From: Ectobacillus sp042610425
GTDB lineage: Bacteria; Bacillota; Bacilli; Bacillales; Bacillaceae_G
NCBI RefSeq assembly: GCF_042610425.1
Contig: NZ_JBGJZM010000002.1
Coordinates: 124,001 to 188,000 of the forward strand
DNA length: 64,000 nt
Direction of reading: 5' to 3'
In this document: piece after piece, positions 45,036 to 55,220 of the stretch
How positions within the stretch are numbered: position 1 is the first letter of the stretch
Layout: every line of letters starts with the position of its first letter
Made by a program: the position numbers and the translations under genes
Notes under the pieces: model-generated
Told to the model about the DNA's origin: nothing
The model's database searches: none
What the model saw: only the letters and a program-made list of their open reading frames with translations

Positions 45036-45905
45036 CTACGCCGGTTGAAATCCTTCTCCTAGTACCTCCGAGGCGTCGGTTACTATGACAAAGGCGAATG
45101 GATCGGCCAGTTTAACAACTTCTTTCAGCTTTGTAAACTCCATTTGATTGACAACACACATAAGGATGGGACGTTCATCATTTGTATATCCACCAAATCC
45201 CGGCAATCTCGTAACTCCGCGGTCCACCTGTTGCAAAATCGCCTGGCAAACGCGGTCTTCTTCATTGGTAATAATAATGGCCATTTTAGAACGGCCCATT
45301 CCCACTTGTACAAGATCGATTGTCTTGCTTGTAACGTATAGGCTAATGAGTGCGTACATACCGCTTTCTAAGTTAAATACAATAGCAGAAGTAATGACGA
45401 TTGTGCCATCAATAAGTGCTACGCACATGCCAAGCGAAAGTCCAGTGTATTTATGAATAATTTGGGCTGCTAAATCAGTCCCTCCTGTCGATGCCTTTCC
45501 TCGAAAAACAATACCAAGCCCTAATCCAACACTTATACCGCCAAACAGTGCGCCAAGAAGCTGATTATGCGTAGCAGGTTCTATATCCTTCGATGCAAAT
45601 ACAACAAGTGGAAGAAAAATCGTTCCAATTAATGTTTTCACCCCGAACTGTTTTCCTAAAAGAAGAACACCTGCTATAAACAGAGGGATGTTACATGCCC
45701 ATTGTACGTAGGCTGGTTCCCATCCGATTGTCGCCTTTAAGATGGTACTAATCCCACTCACTCCTCCAGATGCAATGCGGTTTGGCATTAAAAAGATGTT
45801 AAATGCCAAGGCAATCAAAGTGGAACCTACAATGATATAGATATATTCCATTATTTTTTGCAATTGGGGATTTGATGCCTTTCTTGCTTTATGTTTTGTT
45901 TCCAT
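45036..45905 (-). CDS. yvjA: YitT-family membrane protein (YvjA)
   Basis: 289 residues. Five or six membrane segments make the YitT N-terminal domain (GGVSGISTILKATIGW, GKASTGGTDLAAQII), followed by a cytoplasmic DUF2179 domain of about 80 residues (GRSKMAIIITNEED ... VTRLPGFGGYTN). Function unknown. The ATG follows GAGGAATT. Position between cccB and prfB matches B. subtilis yvjA. Confidence 0.92.
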   Translation of the reverse strand: METKHKARKASNPQLQKIMEYIYIIVGSTLIALAFNIFLMPNRIASGGVSGISTILKATIGWEPAYVQWACNIPLFIAGVLLLGKQFGVKTLIGTIFLPLVVFASKDIEPATHNQLLGALFGGISVGLGLGIVFRGKASTGGTDLAAQIIHKYTGLSLGMCVALIDGTIVITSAIVFNLESGMYALISLYVTSKTIDLVQVGMGRSKMAIIITNEEDRVCQAILQQVDRGVTRLPGFGGYTNDERPILMCVVNQMEFTKLKEVVKLADPFAFVIVTDASEVLGEGFQPA

Positions 45906-46060
45906 AATTCCTCCAAGTATGAACTAGTAATTTTGTCTTTAATTTTCATGATAATGATGATTTCTTAAGAAGCTACCGAAATTTGTTGCTGATATTTCGC
46001 TATTTTCAAGTTTTTACGATTGTGCATGTATTTGAGTATGATATGACTATCTCCTATAAA

Positions 46061-46088
46061 AAAGAGAAGCACGTAAGCACTTCTCTTT
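46061..46088 (-). terminator. Distal prfB terminator
   Basis: AAAGAGAAG/CTTCTCTTT arms with a ten-base loop, then TTTTTTAT on the minus strand. A second smaller hairpin (AAAAGCC/GGCTTTT, 46150-46170) abuts the prfB stop. Confidence 0.72.
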
Positions 46089-46173
46089 CCCTCTTATTCT
46101 ATATAGATAAGTTGTCATACAACTACCTCACTAGAATCTACATTTTTTTAAAAGCCGAAATCAGGCTTTTTTT

Positions 46174-47275
46174 TTATAAGATTCTAGAGCGAAGATAGGA
46201 ATCAATAAACGGATCGAGATCGCCATCCATTACCGCTTGAATATTTCCTGTTTCCGTACTCGTACGGTGATCTTTCACTAAAGAATACGGATGGAAGACG
46301 TACGAACGAATTTGGCTTCCCCAGCCAATTTCTTTTTGTTCGCCGCGAATTTCATCCAATTGCTGCTGTTGTTCTTCCACACGTTTTTGGTAAAGCTTTG
46401 CTTTTAACATATGCATTGCTTTTTCACGGTTTTTAAGTTGAGAACGCTCCGCTTGGCAGTTTACTATGATATTAGTTGGTATATGTGTAAGTCTGACAGC
46501 AGAATCAGTTTTATTAATATGCTGACCGCCGGCACCGCTCGCACGGTACGTATCCATCTTAATATCCTCATTCCGAATTTCAATATCAAGATTGTCGTCC
46601 ATTTCAGGCATTACTTCAATTGATACGAAGGAAGTATGACGACGTCCTGCAGAATCGAACGGAGAAATACGTACGAGTCTGTGAATTCCCTTTTCTGCAC
46701 GTAAATAGCCATATGCATTATGACCCTTAATAAGCAAGGTTACACTTTTAATACCCGCTTCGTCTCCAGGCAAGTAATCAAGCGTTTCTACTTTAAATCC
46801 TTTTTTCTCAGCCCAACGAGTATACATACGAAGTAGCATCGAACCCCAGTCCTGTGATTCGGTTCCACCTGCACCTGGATGCAATTCAAGAATCGCATTA
46901 CTCTTATCATATGGACCTGATAATAGTAGTTGTAGCTCAAAGGTATTCATTTCGGCTACGAGGTCCTGTACTTCCGTCTCTAGATCATTCTTAAAGTCTT
47001 CGTCGTATTCTTCCTTAACTAGCTCGTACGTAAGCTCTAGATTATCATATGTGTCACTTAGCTTCGTATACGTATTTACCATATCTCGAATTTCATTTAA
47101 TTCATTAATAATCGTTTGTGCGCCGTTTTGATCATCCCAAAATGTTGGATCTGCCATTGTTTCTTCGAGCTCAGTTACGCGAGATTGCTTATGAGCGAGG
47201 TCAAAGAGACCCCCTAAAGTCAGCTAAACGCTTAGCCGTTTTTTCAAGCTCTTGTCTAATTTCAAATAATTCCAT
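46174..47275 (-). CDS. prfB: Peptide chain release factor 2, with programmed +1 frameshift
   Basis: RF2 releases chains at UGA and UAA. The product is made from two frames: an ATG at 47275 opens 24 codons ending GGG TCT CTT, then an in-frame TGA (47203-47201); a +1 shift skips the T and continues GAC CTC GCT to the stop at 46174. The total is 366 residues, the B. subtilis length. GGQ (GAGGQHINK) contacts the peptidyl-transferase centre and SPF (RISPFDSAG) reads the stop codon. The frameshift is normal autoregulation, not a mutation. secA lies 115 bp upstream. Confidence 0.97.
47199..47217 (-). promoter_or_regulatory. prfB frameshift site
   Basis: On the minus strand AGGGGG, an internal Shine-Dalgarno-like element, is followed by TCTCTTTGAC. 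Slippage is at CTT_TGA. It matches the conserved prfB recoding signal, in which low RF2 slows UGA decoding and favours the shift. Confidence 0.95.
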
Positions 47276-47390
47276 TATCGTCACTCCTATTTCGTTATAA
47301 ACAATGCAAACTCCCTCCACTTTAGCAGAGAGAGTGCATGAAAGTCACATATTTTTCTACTTTATAGAGTTCTGTTTCAACAGTACACTG

Positions 47391-49907
47391 TTATTGCATG
47401 GCACCGTGACAGTTTTTATATTTTTTACCGCTACCACAAGGACATGGATCATTACGTCCCACTTGTTCGCCCTTCACGACTGGTTTGCGCTTTACTTCTT
47501 CGCCTCCGCCGTCGTCTACCGGATGAACCGCTTCTCCTTGAATCACTTCTTCACGTTGTAGATTGCTTTCTATTTGCGCCTTCATAATATAGCGAGAAAT
47601 TTCTTCTTCAATAGAAGTAATCATTGCTTCGAACATCGCAAAACCTTCCATTTGGTATTCACGAAGCGGGTCGATTTGTCCATATGCACGGAGGTGAATT
47701 CCTTCACGCAAGCGTTCCATTGCATCGATATGATCCATCCATTTCGTATCCACCACACGAAGTACAACAACCTTTTCGAACTCACGCATTTGTTCATCTG
47801 GAAGCTGTTGTTCCTTCTCGTTATAATGCTCGGTTACTTTAGCTAGAATAAGCTCGTTCATTTCTTCTGGATCAAGGCGACGAAGCTCTTCCTCCGCTAC
47901 ATCCTTTTCCTCTAAAACGGATGCTTCTAAGTAATCGATCAACCCTTTTATATTCCAATCTTCTTCTAATTCATTATTCGTATGTGCAGAGACAGCACGT
48001 TGCACGGTACCTTTCATCATACCTTCAATAATTTCGCGAAGATTTTCGGATTCTAGAACATCTTGGCGCTGTTTATAGATAACCTCACGCTGTTGACGTA
48101 ATACATCATCATACTGAAGCAATTGCTTACGTGCATCGTAGTTATTTCCTTCAACCCGTTTTTGAGCAGATTCTACAGCGCGAGAGACCATTTTACTTTC
48201 AATTGGCTGTGAATCATCCATGCCGAGACGATCCATCATTGCTTTCATATTATCAGCACCGAACCGACGCATTAACTCATCTTCCATGGAAAGATAAAAT
48301 TGCGTTACCCCTGGATCTCCTTGACGACCAGAACGTCCGCGAAGCTGATTGTCAATCCGTCTACTTTCATGACGTTCCGTACCAATAACCGCAAGACCGC
48401 CAACATTGGTTACTCCTTCACCAAGTTTAATATCCGTACCACGGCCGGCCATGTTCGTTGCAATGGTCACCGCACCCTTTTGCCCTGCATCTGCGATAAT
48501 TTCCGCTTCGCGAGCATGGTTCTTGGCATTCAATATATTATGCTTTACACCTTTACGAATTAACATTCTGGAAATAAGCTCTGACGTTTCAATTGCTACC
48601 GTTCCGACTAGAACTGGTTGCCCATTTTGATGGCGTTCTACAATGTCATTCACCACAGCATTGAATTTTCCTTCCATCGTTTTGAAAATTAAATCAGGGC
48701 GATCATCACGAGCAATCGCTTGGTTCGTCGGGATAACAAGGACCGTCATATTGTAGATATTACGGAATTCTTCTTCTTCCGTTTTTGCCGTACCTGTCAT
48801 ACCAGATAGTTTTTCATACATACGGAAGTAGTTTTGGAACGTAATTGTTGCAAGCGTCATACTTTCATTTTGAATTTCGACGCCTTCCTTCGCCTCAATG
48901 GCTTGATGCAGCCCTTCACTATAACGACGGCCTTTCATTAAACGACCCGTAAATTGGTCAACGATAACAATTTCGCCTTCTTGCACAACATAATCAATAT
49001 CTAAGTGCATCACGACATGCGCACGCAAGGCTTGGTTCACATGGTGCAACAAGGTAACATGCTTTAGATCGAATAAATTATCTATGTGAAACGCTGTTTC
49101 AGCCTTGTTAATTCCCTCTTCTGTTAACATTACATTCTTTGTTTTCACATCGAACGTATAATCCGTTTCATTGCGTAAGGTGCGAATAAAGGCATTCGCA
49201 AATTTATACAAATCCGCTGATTTTTGAGCTTGACCAGAAATAATAAGAGGGGTTCTTGCTTCATCAATTAAAATACTATCGACTTCATCGATTACCGCAT
49301 AGTAAAGAGGCCGTTGAACACGTTGTTCTTTGTAAAGTACCATATTGTCACGTAAATAATCGAATCCAAGCTCGTTGTTTGTACTATACGTAATATCAGC
49401 TGCGTATGCTTGTTGTTTTTCTTCCCGAGACATGCTATTTAAATTCAAGCCTACCTTCAGTCCAAGAAATTCATGAAGCTGTCCCATTTCCTTTGCATCA
49501 CGCTGTGCCAAGTATTCATTGACAGTAACAACATGAACACCCTTACCGGTTAACGCATTTAAGTATACAGGTAATGTGGAAGTTAATGTTTTCCCTTCCC
49601 CTGTTTTCATCTCAGAGATATTCCCTTCATGGAGTGCAATTGCCCCCATAATTTGCACAGGGAATGGACGTAGTCCGAGAACACGTGTTGCAGCTTCACG
49701 TACAACTGCAAAGGCTTCAGGAAGCAAGTCGTCTAACGTTTCACCTTTTTCATAGCGTTCTTTAAATTCAGGCGTTTTCGCTTGTAATTCTTCATTGGTT
49801 AAAGCAGCCATTTGCTCACTTAACGCTTCTACCTGATCTACCGTCTTTTGCATACGGTTAATTTGGCGTTGATTCCCATCAAACACCTTTTTTAAAATAC
49901 CAATCAT
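47391..49907 (-). CDS. secA: Preprotein translocase ATPase SecA
   Basis: 838 residues. The motor drives preproteins through SecYEG. Walker A MKTGEGKT (near 100), DEAD-type DEVD (near 207), the helicase core and the C-terminal zinc site CPCGSGKKYKNCH are present. The ATG follows GAGGAGCG. As in B. subtilis it is followed by prfB, with hpf upstream. Confidence 0.98.
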   Translation of the reverse strand: MIGILKKVFDGNQRQINRMQKTVDQVEALSEQMAALTNEELQAKTPEFKERYEKGETLDDLLPEAFAVVREAATRVLGLRPFPVQIMGAIALHEGNISEMKTGEGKTLTSTLPVYLNALTGKGVHVVTVNEYLAQRDAKEMGQLHEFLGLKVGLNLNSMSREEKQQAYAADITYSTNNELGFDYLRDNMVLYKEQRVQRPLYYAVIDEVDSILIDEARTPLIISGQAQKSADLYKFANAFIRTLRNETDYTFDVKTKNVMLTEEGINKAETAFHIDNLFDLKHVTLLHHVNQALRAHVVMHLDIDYVVQEGEIVIVDQFTGRLMKGRRYSEGLHQAIEAKEGVEIQNESMTLATITFQNYFRMYEKLSGMTGTAKTEEEEFRNIYNMTVLVIPTNQAIARDDRPDLIFKTMEGKFNAVVNDIVERHQNGQPVLVGTVAIETSELISRMLIRKGVKHNILNAKNHAREAEIIADAGQKGAVTIATNMAGRGTDIKLGEGVTNVGGLAVIGTERHESRRIDNQLRGRSGRQGDPGVTQFYLSMEDELMRRFGADNMKAMMDRLGMDDSQPIESKMVSRAVESAQKRVEGNNYDARKQLLQYDDVLRQQREVIYKQRQDVLESENLREIIEGMMKGTVQRAVSAHTNNELEEDWNIKGLIDYLEASVLEEKDVAEEELRRLDPEEMNELILAKVTEHYNEKEQQLPDEQMREFEKVVVLRVVDTKWMDHIDAMERLREGIHLRAYGQIDPLREYQMEGFAMFEAMITSIEEEISRYIMKAQIESNLQREEVIQGEAVHPVDDGGGEEVKRKPVVKGEQVGRNDPCPCGSGKKYKNCHGAMQ

Positions 49908-50040
49908 GGCGATACGCTCCTCTTTGTATAAATATATAAAAAATCGTCAGATACACTTGCAATCGATAGCGGAACAGACCTATGTACAATTGTAACACTC
50001 TGCGTATTAATATGACAACTATCCTTCATGCACGCAAAAA

Positions 50041-50062
50041 AGCGTAGCCTAAAGGCTACGCT
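50041..50062 (-). terminator. hpf terminator
   Basis: AGCGTAGCC/GGCTACGCT arms with a TAAA loop, then TTTTTT on the minus strand. Confidence 0.9.
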
Positions 50063-50078
50063 CCTGTTTTATTCTACT

Positions 50079-50609
50079 TTATTTTGTTTCAATTAAACCG
50101 TATTTTCCATCACGACGCGTGTACACAACACTTGTTTCGTTTGTAGTAGCGTTCGTAAATACGAAGAAGTTATGTCCAAGCATATTCATTTGCAAGATTG
50201 CTTCCTCTGCATCCATCGGTTTTAAATCGAAGCGTTTCGTACGAACTAATTCAATTTCATCTTCAGAAACTTCCAACGTTTGAACAGGTGCTACCGTTGT
50301 TGCAAACGCTGTTTTTTCACGTATTTTACGGTTTACTTTTGTTTTATGTTTACGAATTTGTCTTTCTAATTTATCGACTACTAAATCGATAGACGCATAC
50401 ATATCATTATGAGTTTCTTCTGCACGAAGCATTAAGTCTGGAAATGGAATCGTTACTTCCACCCGTTGCTTGTCAGAGTATACTCGCAAGTTCACTTTTA
50501 TTTCTGGAAATGTATCAAAGTAACGTTCAAGCTTACCTAATTTCTTTTCTACATATTCCTTTAATGCTGGAGTTACTTCAATGTTTTCACCACGAATGCT
50601 ATATTTCAT
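50079..50609 (-). CDS. hpf: Long-form ribosome hibernation promoting factor
   Basis: 176 residues. An N-terminal HPF/YfiA domain (about 1-100, MKYSIRGENIEVTPAL) binds the 30S decoding region, and a C-terminal dimerisation domain (about 120-176, RFDLKPMDAEEAILQMNMLGHNFFVF) pairs ribosomes into 100S dimers. The ATG follows AAAGGAGGAG. The 313 bp upstream hold its promoter and the csp terminator. No clear sigma-B promoter could be picked out by eye. Confidence 0.96.
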   Translation of the reverse strand: MKYSIRGENIEVTPALKEYVEKKLGKLERYFDTFPEIKVNLRVYSDKQRVEVTIPFPDLMLRAEETHNDMYASIDLVVDKLERQIRKHKTKVNRKIREKTAFATTVAPVQTLEVSEDEIELVRTKRFDLKPMDAEEAILQMNMLGHNFFVFTNATTNETSVVYTRRDGKYGLIETK

Positions 50610-50841
50610 AGGTGAACTCCTCCTTTCAAACTTTCAAAACTATGTACCATATATTCTGTGCAAAGAACCCGATTTCCTTCCTCTTTCGACGAAAAAATTG
50701 TAATTTTCTCAATTTTTTATCGGATTTTGTAGAAAAGAAATCGCTTTCTTTATAATTAGTTTACCCTAGATTCACATTGAAAACATACCTTAGCTGTGAA
50801 TACTTTGTTACAGGATCAAAAGAAACGTATTTAGGAAGAAT

Positions 50842-50872
50842 AAAAAAAACCTCTGACATCGTCAAAAGGTCC
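50842..50872 (-). terminator. csp terminator
   Basis: ACCTTTTGAC and GTCAGAGGT pair imperfectly on the minus strand around GAT and run into eight Ts. Confidence 0.7.
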
Positions 50873-50922
50873 ATAATTATTTCTTTCCTATATACGATCA
50901 GCGATTTTTAGTAAATCGTCGA

Positions 50923-51120
50923 TTATAGCTTTGTTACATTTGCAGCTTGTGGTCCGCGAGCGCCTTCTACAATGTCAAATTTAACGGCTTGTCCTTCTTC
51001 TAACGATTTGTAACCATCTTGCATAATAGCTGAAAAGTGAACAAACACGTCATCCCCGTCTTCACGTTCAATAAAACCAAAGCCTTTTTCAGAGTTAAAC
51101 CATTTTACTTTTCCTTCCAT
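50923..51120 (-). CDS. Cold-shock protein (CspB/CspC type)
   Basis: A 65-residue OB-fold RNA chaperone. RNP1 (KGFGFIE) and RNP2 (DVFVHFSAI) are present. It melts mRNA structure in the cold and in stationary phase. It lies alone between hpf and comFC, where B. subtilis has its flagellar genes. Confidence 0.94.
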   Translation of the reverse strand: MEGKVKWFNSEKGFGFIEREDGDDVFVHFSAIMQDGYKSLEEGQAVKFDIVEGARGPQAANVTKL

Positions 51121-51248
51121 TCATTCCATTCCCTTCGATCATATACTTATGGATTTCCCATAATTTGAATATAACGGATAAAAAGAGGAAAAGTCAAAGA
51201 AGTTTTATCGCCTTTTTTATTAAATATTCGACACAAAAAAGAGGCTAT

Positions 51249-51956
51249 TTATTCTCCGGTAGACCTTACTAATGTAAGAGATGCCACCTGCAAAGCCCCT
51301 TTACTATACAGTAATTTGGCCGCTTGCCGCACCGTTGTACCGGTTGTGTAAACATCATCAATTAGGACAATTCGTTCACAAGGGAGAGATGCTGAAGAAA
51401 TGGAAAATGGAGAGACAGACATAATCCGCTCGTACCTCGTTTTTTTACTCTGCTTTTCTGTATGCGTACGAATGAGTACATTCGTGTGCACGGGAACTTG
51501 TAGCAAATTTGCCAGTACATGTGCCTGATTAAATCCTCGTTCATGGTGCCGAGCCCTACTTAGTGGTATTGGCATTACAGCATACGAGGAAAAGTACTCT
51601 TTATATGCTGCTTGAAACGGGGCAGAAAAAGCTTCTGCTAGTAAGACATCCCCGCGAAACTTAAACAGCGCTATCATTTCCTTCATGAATTCATTGTATA
51701 CATAAACAGAGCGGTTACAAGCAAGAACGTCACCATGCTCCTGCCACGTATGGCAATCTAAACATGTAGTACCGCGCTTATACGCATGATGGATGGATTC
51801 CATCGGACGTCCGCATTTCGCGCATACTTCTCCGTGAATGAGCTCGAGTCTCCCTTGGCATTCCTCACATAAAAGGGGGTGATACTTCGGAAAGACAAAC
51901 GAAAACCAAGTATCTCCAAAGTTAAGTGGACGAGAACATATAAGACAATATTTCAT
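51249..51956 (-). CDS. comFC: ComF-family phosphoribosyltransferase-like protein ComFC
   Basis: 235 residues. An N-terminal four-cysteine zinc site (CLICSRPL ... CEECQG, CAKCGRP, CLDCH) precedes a PRTase fold ending in the PRPP loop ERIVLIDDVYTTGTT. It is needed for uptake of transforming DNA. The ATG at 51956 overlaps the comFA stop as ATGA, so the genes are translationally coupled. comFB, which lies between comFA and comFC in B. subtilis, is absent. Confidence 0.94.
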   Translation of the reverse strand: MKYCLICSRPLNFGDTWFSFVFPKYHPLLCEECQGRLELIHGEVCAKCGRPMESIHHAYKRGTTCLDCHTWQEHGDVLACNRSVYVYNEFMKEMIALFKFRGDVLLAEAFSAPFQAAYKEYFSSYAVMPIPLSRARHHERGFNQAHVLANLLQVPVHTNVLIRTHTEKQSKKTRYERIMSVSPFSISSASLPCERIVLIDDVYTTGTTVRQAAKLLYSKGALQVASLTLVRSTGE

Positions 51957-53317
51957 CGTATCCATCCCATCTGCTTCGCTCGTTTATTCATCGATTGAAT
52001 ATGCTTTCTTGCTGCAACCATCGCCTCCGTCTTCCCGCAGTGGAAGAAACGAACATCACCAGTTGGATACTCTGCGTTTCGGCCAACTCTACCAGCAATT
52101 TGAACAAGCGCCGACTCTGTAAATATATCCTCTTCCGCTCCTAGCACCGCTACTTGTAAATTTTTCACTGTCACACCTCTTTCTAAAATTGTCGAAGTAA
52201 TAAGGAGAGGAATATCGCCGTTTCGAAAGGAAGCTACCTTCTCCTTTCGGTCACGGTCCTGTGCATGAACGCCCGTAATACGAGCATCTACAGTTTGTAA
52301 GCTTGTAGCTAAAGGGGCGATATACGAAATTTTAGGAACAAATAGAAAAACAGGACGGGATGCAGTGAGATGAGATAGTATCCAGTTCCAAACGACTGCA
52401 GGCAGCTTTCCATGCTTGATCTTCCCCTTCCAGTTACCACACCAAATAAACGTTGGTACCGGTATAGGATATCGGTGATAGCGTGCTGGAATCATAGCAG
52501 CCTTTAGTTTCGAGCGATGAACCTGTTTTTTCATCGCTCCGCTTGGCGTTGCTGTCAAATAGATGAGCGAAGCATGCTCTGTCTTTGCCATTGTTACCGC
52601 ATATTGCAAGGATGCATCAACGGAATACGGAAATGCATCTACTTCATCAATAACAATCGTATCGAACGCACGGTAATAGCGAAGCAGTTGATGAGTGGTA
52701 GCAATAGTAAGTGGGGATGATTTTCCAAGATCAGGGCTTCCTCCATATAGCGCTATGACAGAGAGGGCGGGAAATACCTTTTGAAAGCGCGGTGCAAGCT
52801 CAAGTACAACATCTGTTCGCGGAGTAGTAATGCAAACCCTGTCTCCCCGCTGCAAAGCAGCATCAATACCTGCAAAGAGGACTTCGGTTTTTCCAGCCCC
52901 GCATACAGCCCAGACGAGACGGTTTTCTCTCCTTACGATTGCATCCTTAACTGATGTAGAAGCCAAGGATTGACCTTCCGACAAGGTTCCTTCCCACAGT
53001 AGCATAGATGACGGATACATGTTTCTACCAACAGGACCTGACCAACTTATTAATTCAGAGCACTCACACATTCTTCCCATCCCAACGCAGTTACGGCAAT
53101 AGATGCATTCCTTTTTACAACTAAAGCAAGGCGTATAGGCAAACAGATGCGGCTTTTTATTCCCACAACGAATACATTGATACCTATTACCTTGCCGTAA
53201 GATTGCCTTCTCCATTCGCAAATGCTCCCGATTTTCCTCTAGTGTTTTACGAGAAACCGAGAGTTCTGTAAGCAACAACCGCCTCCCTGCAAGCATGAGC
53301 TGAAGCTCGTGCTTCAT
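51953..53317 (-). CDS. comFA: DNA-uptake helicase ComFA
   Basis: 454 residues. The N-terminal zinc finger (CIRCG ... CFSCKKECIYCRNC ... CEC) is followed by a DEAD-type ATPase: Walker A WAVCGAGKTEVLF, DEVD Walker B, SAT-like LTATPSG, and C-terminal helicase motif VQIAGRVGR. It drives single-stranded DNA import through ComEC. The ATG at 53317 has a better distance from GGGGGG than the ATG two codons upstream. Confidence 0.94.
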   Translation of the reverse strand: MKHELQLMLAGRRLLLTELSVSRKTLEENREHLRMEKAILRQGNRYQCIRCGNKKPHLFAYTPCFSCKKECIYCRNCVGMGRMCECSELISWSGPVGRNMYPSSMLLWEGTLSEGQSLASTSVKDAIVRRENRLVWAVCGAGKTEVLFAGIDAALQRGDRVCITTPRTDVVLELAPRFQKVFPALSVIALYGGSPDLGKSSPLTIATTHQLLRYYRAFDTIVIDEVDAFPYSVDASLQYAVTMAKTEHASLIYLTATPSGAMKKQVHRSKLKAAMIPARYHRYPIPVPTFIWCGNWKGKIKHGKLPAVVWNWILSHLTASRPVFLFVPKISYIAPLATSLQTVDARITGVHAQDRDRKEKVASFRNGDIPLLITSTILERGVTVKNLQVAVLGAEEDIFTESALVQIAGRVGRNAEYPTGDVRFFHCGKTEAMVAARKHIQSMNKRAKQMGWIR

Positions 53318-53373
53318 ATGCATCCCCCCTTTTTACAGAAAGCATACGATTTTACCTATTTATTGTAAAATGC

Positions 53374-53420
53374 TAAAAAAGCCGATAACTTACATAGAAA
53401 ACTGTAAGCTACCGACTTTG
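53374..53420 (-). terminator. Terminator of the CwlO-like gene
   Basis: AAAGTCGGTAGCTTACA/TGTAAGTTATCGGCTTT arms with G:T pairs, then T on the minus strand, 33 bp after the stop. Confidence 0.8.
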
Positions 53421-53452
53421 TTTTAAGTTTTTAAAAGGTGAAAGATTAAATT

Positions 53453-54619
53453 TTAAAATCTACCGTATCCCAAGAAATGAGATTGGTTGTATGAATTACT
53501 TAAACTAGACACTTCGATTCCGGCATCACCAGCATGGACCATTTGGCCGTTTCCAATGTAGATACCCATGTGAGAAGGACCAGCTTTATACGTATTTTGG
53601 AAGAATACAAGATCACCAGGTTGCAAGCTACTTCCACTAATGTGAGCTACGCTGCCCCAATAGCCATTTACATCTTGACGTCCAACTCCATACACGTAAG
53701 AAATAAATCCACTGCAATCGAATCCACTTGGAGATGCACCGCCAAATACATATGGTACACCTAAATATTGCATTGCTTTTCCTACAACGCCACCGTTGTT
53801 AGATGAGCCAGCTGATTTAGATGATGCAACAGTTTGTGCAATTGCTGCAGGAGTAGGTTGAGGTGTTGGATCTGCTGACGTACGTTGTAAAAATTGTGAT
53901 GATTGCTCTAATGCCTGTGTTTGTGCTGCTGATAATTGCGTTTGAGAGCTTGAAATATCATTAATTAGCTTTTGGAATTTGTCATTCAAATCGTTCCACG
54001 TTTGTTGCTTCTTAGAACGTTGATCCGAAAGTTGGTTGTTTGTTTTTTCAAGATCAGCCATGAATGCTTGTAATTCTGCATTCTTTTTCACAATTTCTTC
54101 GCGCTGTGCCTTTACTTGATCTTGATCTCGTTGCTGTGCATCCATTAAATCTTTATCAGATTGCAAAACTAGACCAACATTACTAATACGATCCAATAGA
54201 TCTGCAAAACTCTTTGCGTTAACAATTACATCCGTTACCATGTTAGAAGTAGGTTGTTCTTGCATACTTTTAAGACGATTCTTAATAATTCCTTGACGCT
54301 TTTGAATAATCTCTTCTAGTTGGTTAATTTTAATTGTCAAATCTTGAATTTGCTTTTGGGTTTCAGTAATACTGTTTTTAGTGTCTGTAAGTTTCTTTTC
54401 ATTGTCTTGAATTGAATTTTGCAAGTCTTGAATGGTTTTCTTAAGATCGTCCATTTGCTTTTGAAGATCAGCTTGTTGTTGTTGTTGTGTATGTAAAGTA
54501 GCTTGAATTTCAGTAGCACTTGGCGCAGCGTATGCATTTAAACCTGCTGTTGAAAATACCATTAAACCTGCTGCGAGTATACATGTTGCAGCTTTCACCT
54601 TTTTCATATTCCTTTTCAC
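53453..54619 (-). CDS. cwlO: CwlO-like D,L-endopeptidase (coiled coil plus NlpC/P60)
   Basis: 388 residues. A signal peptide ends near NAYAAP. A long coiled coil follows (about 35-245, Gln/Lys/Asp-rich, including LQKQMDDLKKTIQDLQNS), then a Ser/Pro linker and a C-terminal NlpC/P60 domain with the catalytic Cys in GFDCSGFISYVYG, His in GPSHMGIYIG and a third polar residue in VHAGDAG. CwlO-type enzymes cut the D-gamma-Glu-mDAP bond for elongation and need FtsEX, encoded at 42767-44339. The start is GTG at 54619 or ATG at 54607; spacing does not decide. Confidence 0.9.
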   Translation of the reverse strand: MKRNMKKVKAATCILAAGLMVFSTAGLNAYAAPSATEIQATLHTQQQQQADLQKQMDDLKKTIQDLQNSIQDNEKKLTDTKNSITETQKQIQDLTIKINQLEEIIQKRQGIIKNRLKSMQEQPTSNMVTDVIVNAKSFADLLDRISNVGLVLQSDKDLMDAQQRDQDQVKAQREEIVKKNAELQAFMADLEKTNNQLSDQRSKKQQTWNDLNDKFQKLINDISSSQTQLSAAQTQALEQSSQFLQRTSADPTPQPTPAAIAQTVASSKSAGSSNNGGVVGKAMQYLGVPYVFGGASPSGFDCSGFISYVYGVGRQDVNGYWGSVAHISGSSLQPGDLVFFQNTYKAGPSHMGIYIGNGQMVHAGDAGIEVSSLSNSYNQSHFLGYGRF

Positions 54620-54809
54620 ACCTTCCTTTTCCCCCTTAATTTATATCATAATTTTCAGCACCTTATTTTATTGTTACAGACTTGTAAAATAAATGTAACA
54701 CTATGCACAAAAACTTTGTTGAATGCTTACGAACTATGTAAAAATATGTAGATTTAGATAATAAAATGTATGGATTTACGACAATTAACCAAGTTTTCAG
54801 CTTGATAAC

Positions 54810-54857
54810 AAAAAAAGCCAGCTTCCTTCGAATCATTCGAAGAAGCTGACTTTTTTT
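54810..54857. terminator. Strong bidirectional terminator
   Basis: AGCTTC-TTCGAA and TTCGAAGAAGCT arms with A on the left and seven Ts on the right. It serves the hxlR-type gene on the minus strand. Confidence 0.85.
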
Positions 54858-54899
54858 GCGAAAAAGGAGTGTTTACATCTCACATAAATGGGGAACGTT

Positions 54900-55220
54900 T
54901 TATTTTTTTGTCACCCATTCATCTGCCCATTTTTGCACTTCCTGCATAACACTCTCCAGCGACTTTCCTTTTTGTGTAAGTGTATATTCAATGCGAACAG
55001 GCACTTCTGGATAGACAGTACGAATGACAATTCCTTCGCTTTCTAATTCCTTTAAACGTTCTGATAGCATACGATCACTCATGTTGGGTATAATATCAGC
55101 AATTTCACGAAAACGCTGGGGTCCCTGCAATAATGTTTGAATGATTAAACCTGTCCACTTCTTACTAAGAAGCGAAAACGCAGACTCAAATTTCGGGCAT
55201 AACGACGGATTATTTTCCAT
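54900..55220 (-). CDS. HxlR-family transcriptional regulator
   Basis: A 106-residue winged-helix protein. CPKFESAFSLLSKKWTGLIIQTL and the recognition region PNMSDRMLSERLKELESEGIV are typical of the HxlR (DUF24) family. One N-terminal Cys (position 8) could sense thiol stress, as in HypR or YodB. No adjacent target gene is obvious. The promoter region of 140 bp upstream is AT-rich. Confidence 0.9.
   Translation of the reverse strand: MENNPSLCPKFESAFSLLSKKWTGLIIQTLLQGPQRFREIADIIPNMSDRMLSERLKELESEGIVIRTVYPEVPVRIEYTLTQKGKSLESVMQEVQKWADEWVTKK

Noticed and set aside
47199..47275. prfB as a frameshifted pseudogene
   Set aside because: AGGGGG followed by CTT TGA C is the conserved programmed frameshift of RF2 genes, and the joined product has the full 366 residues.
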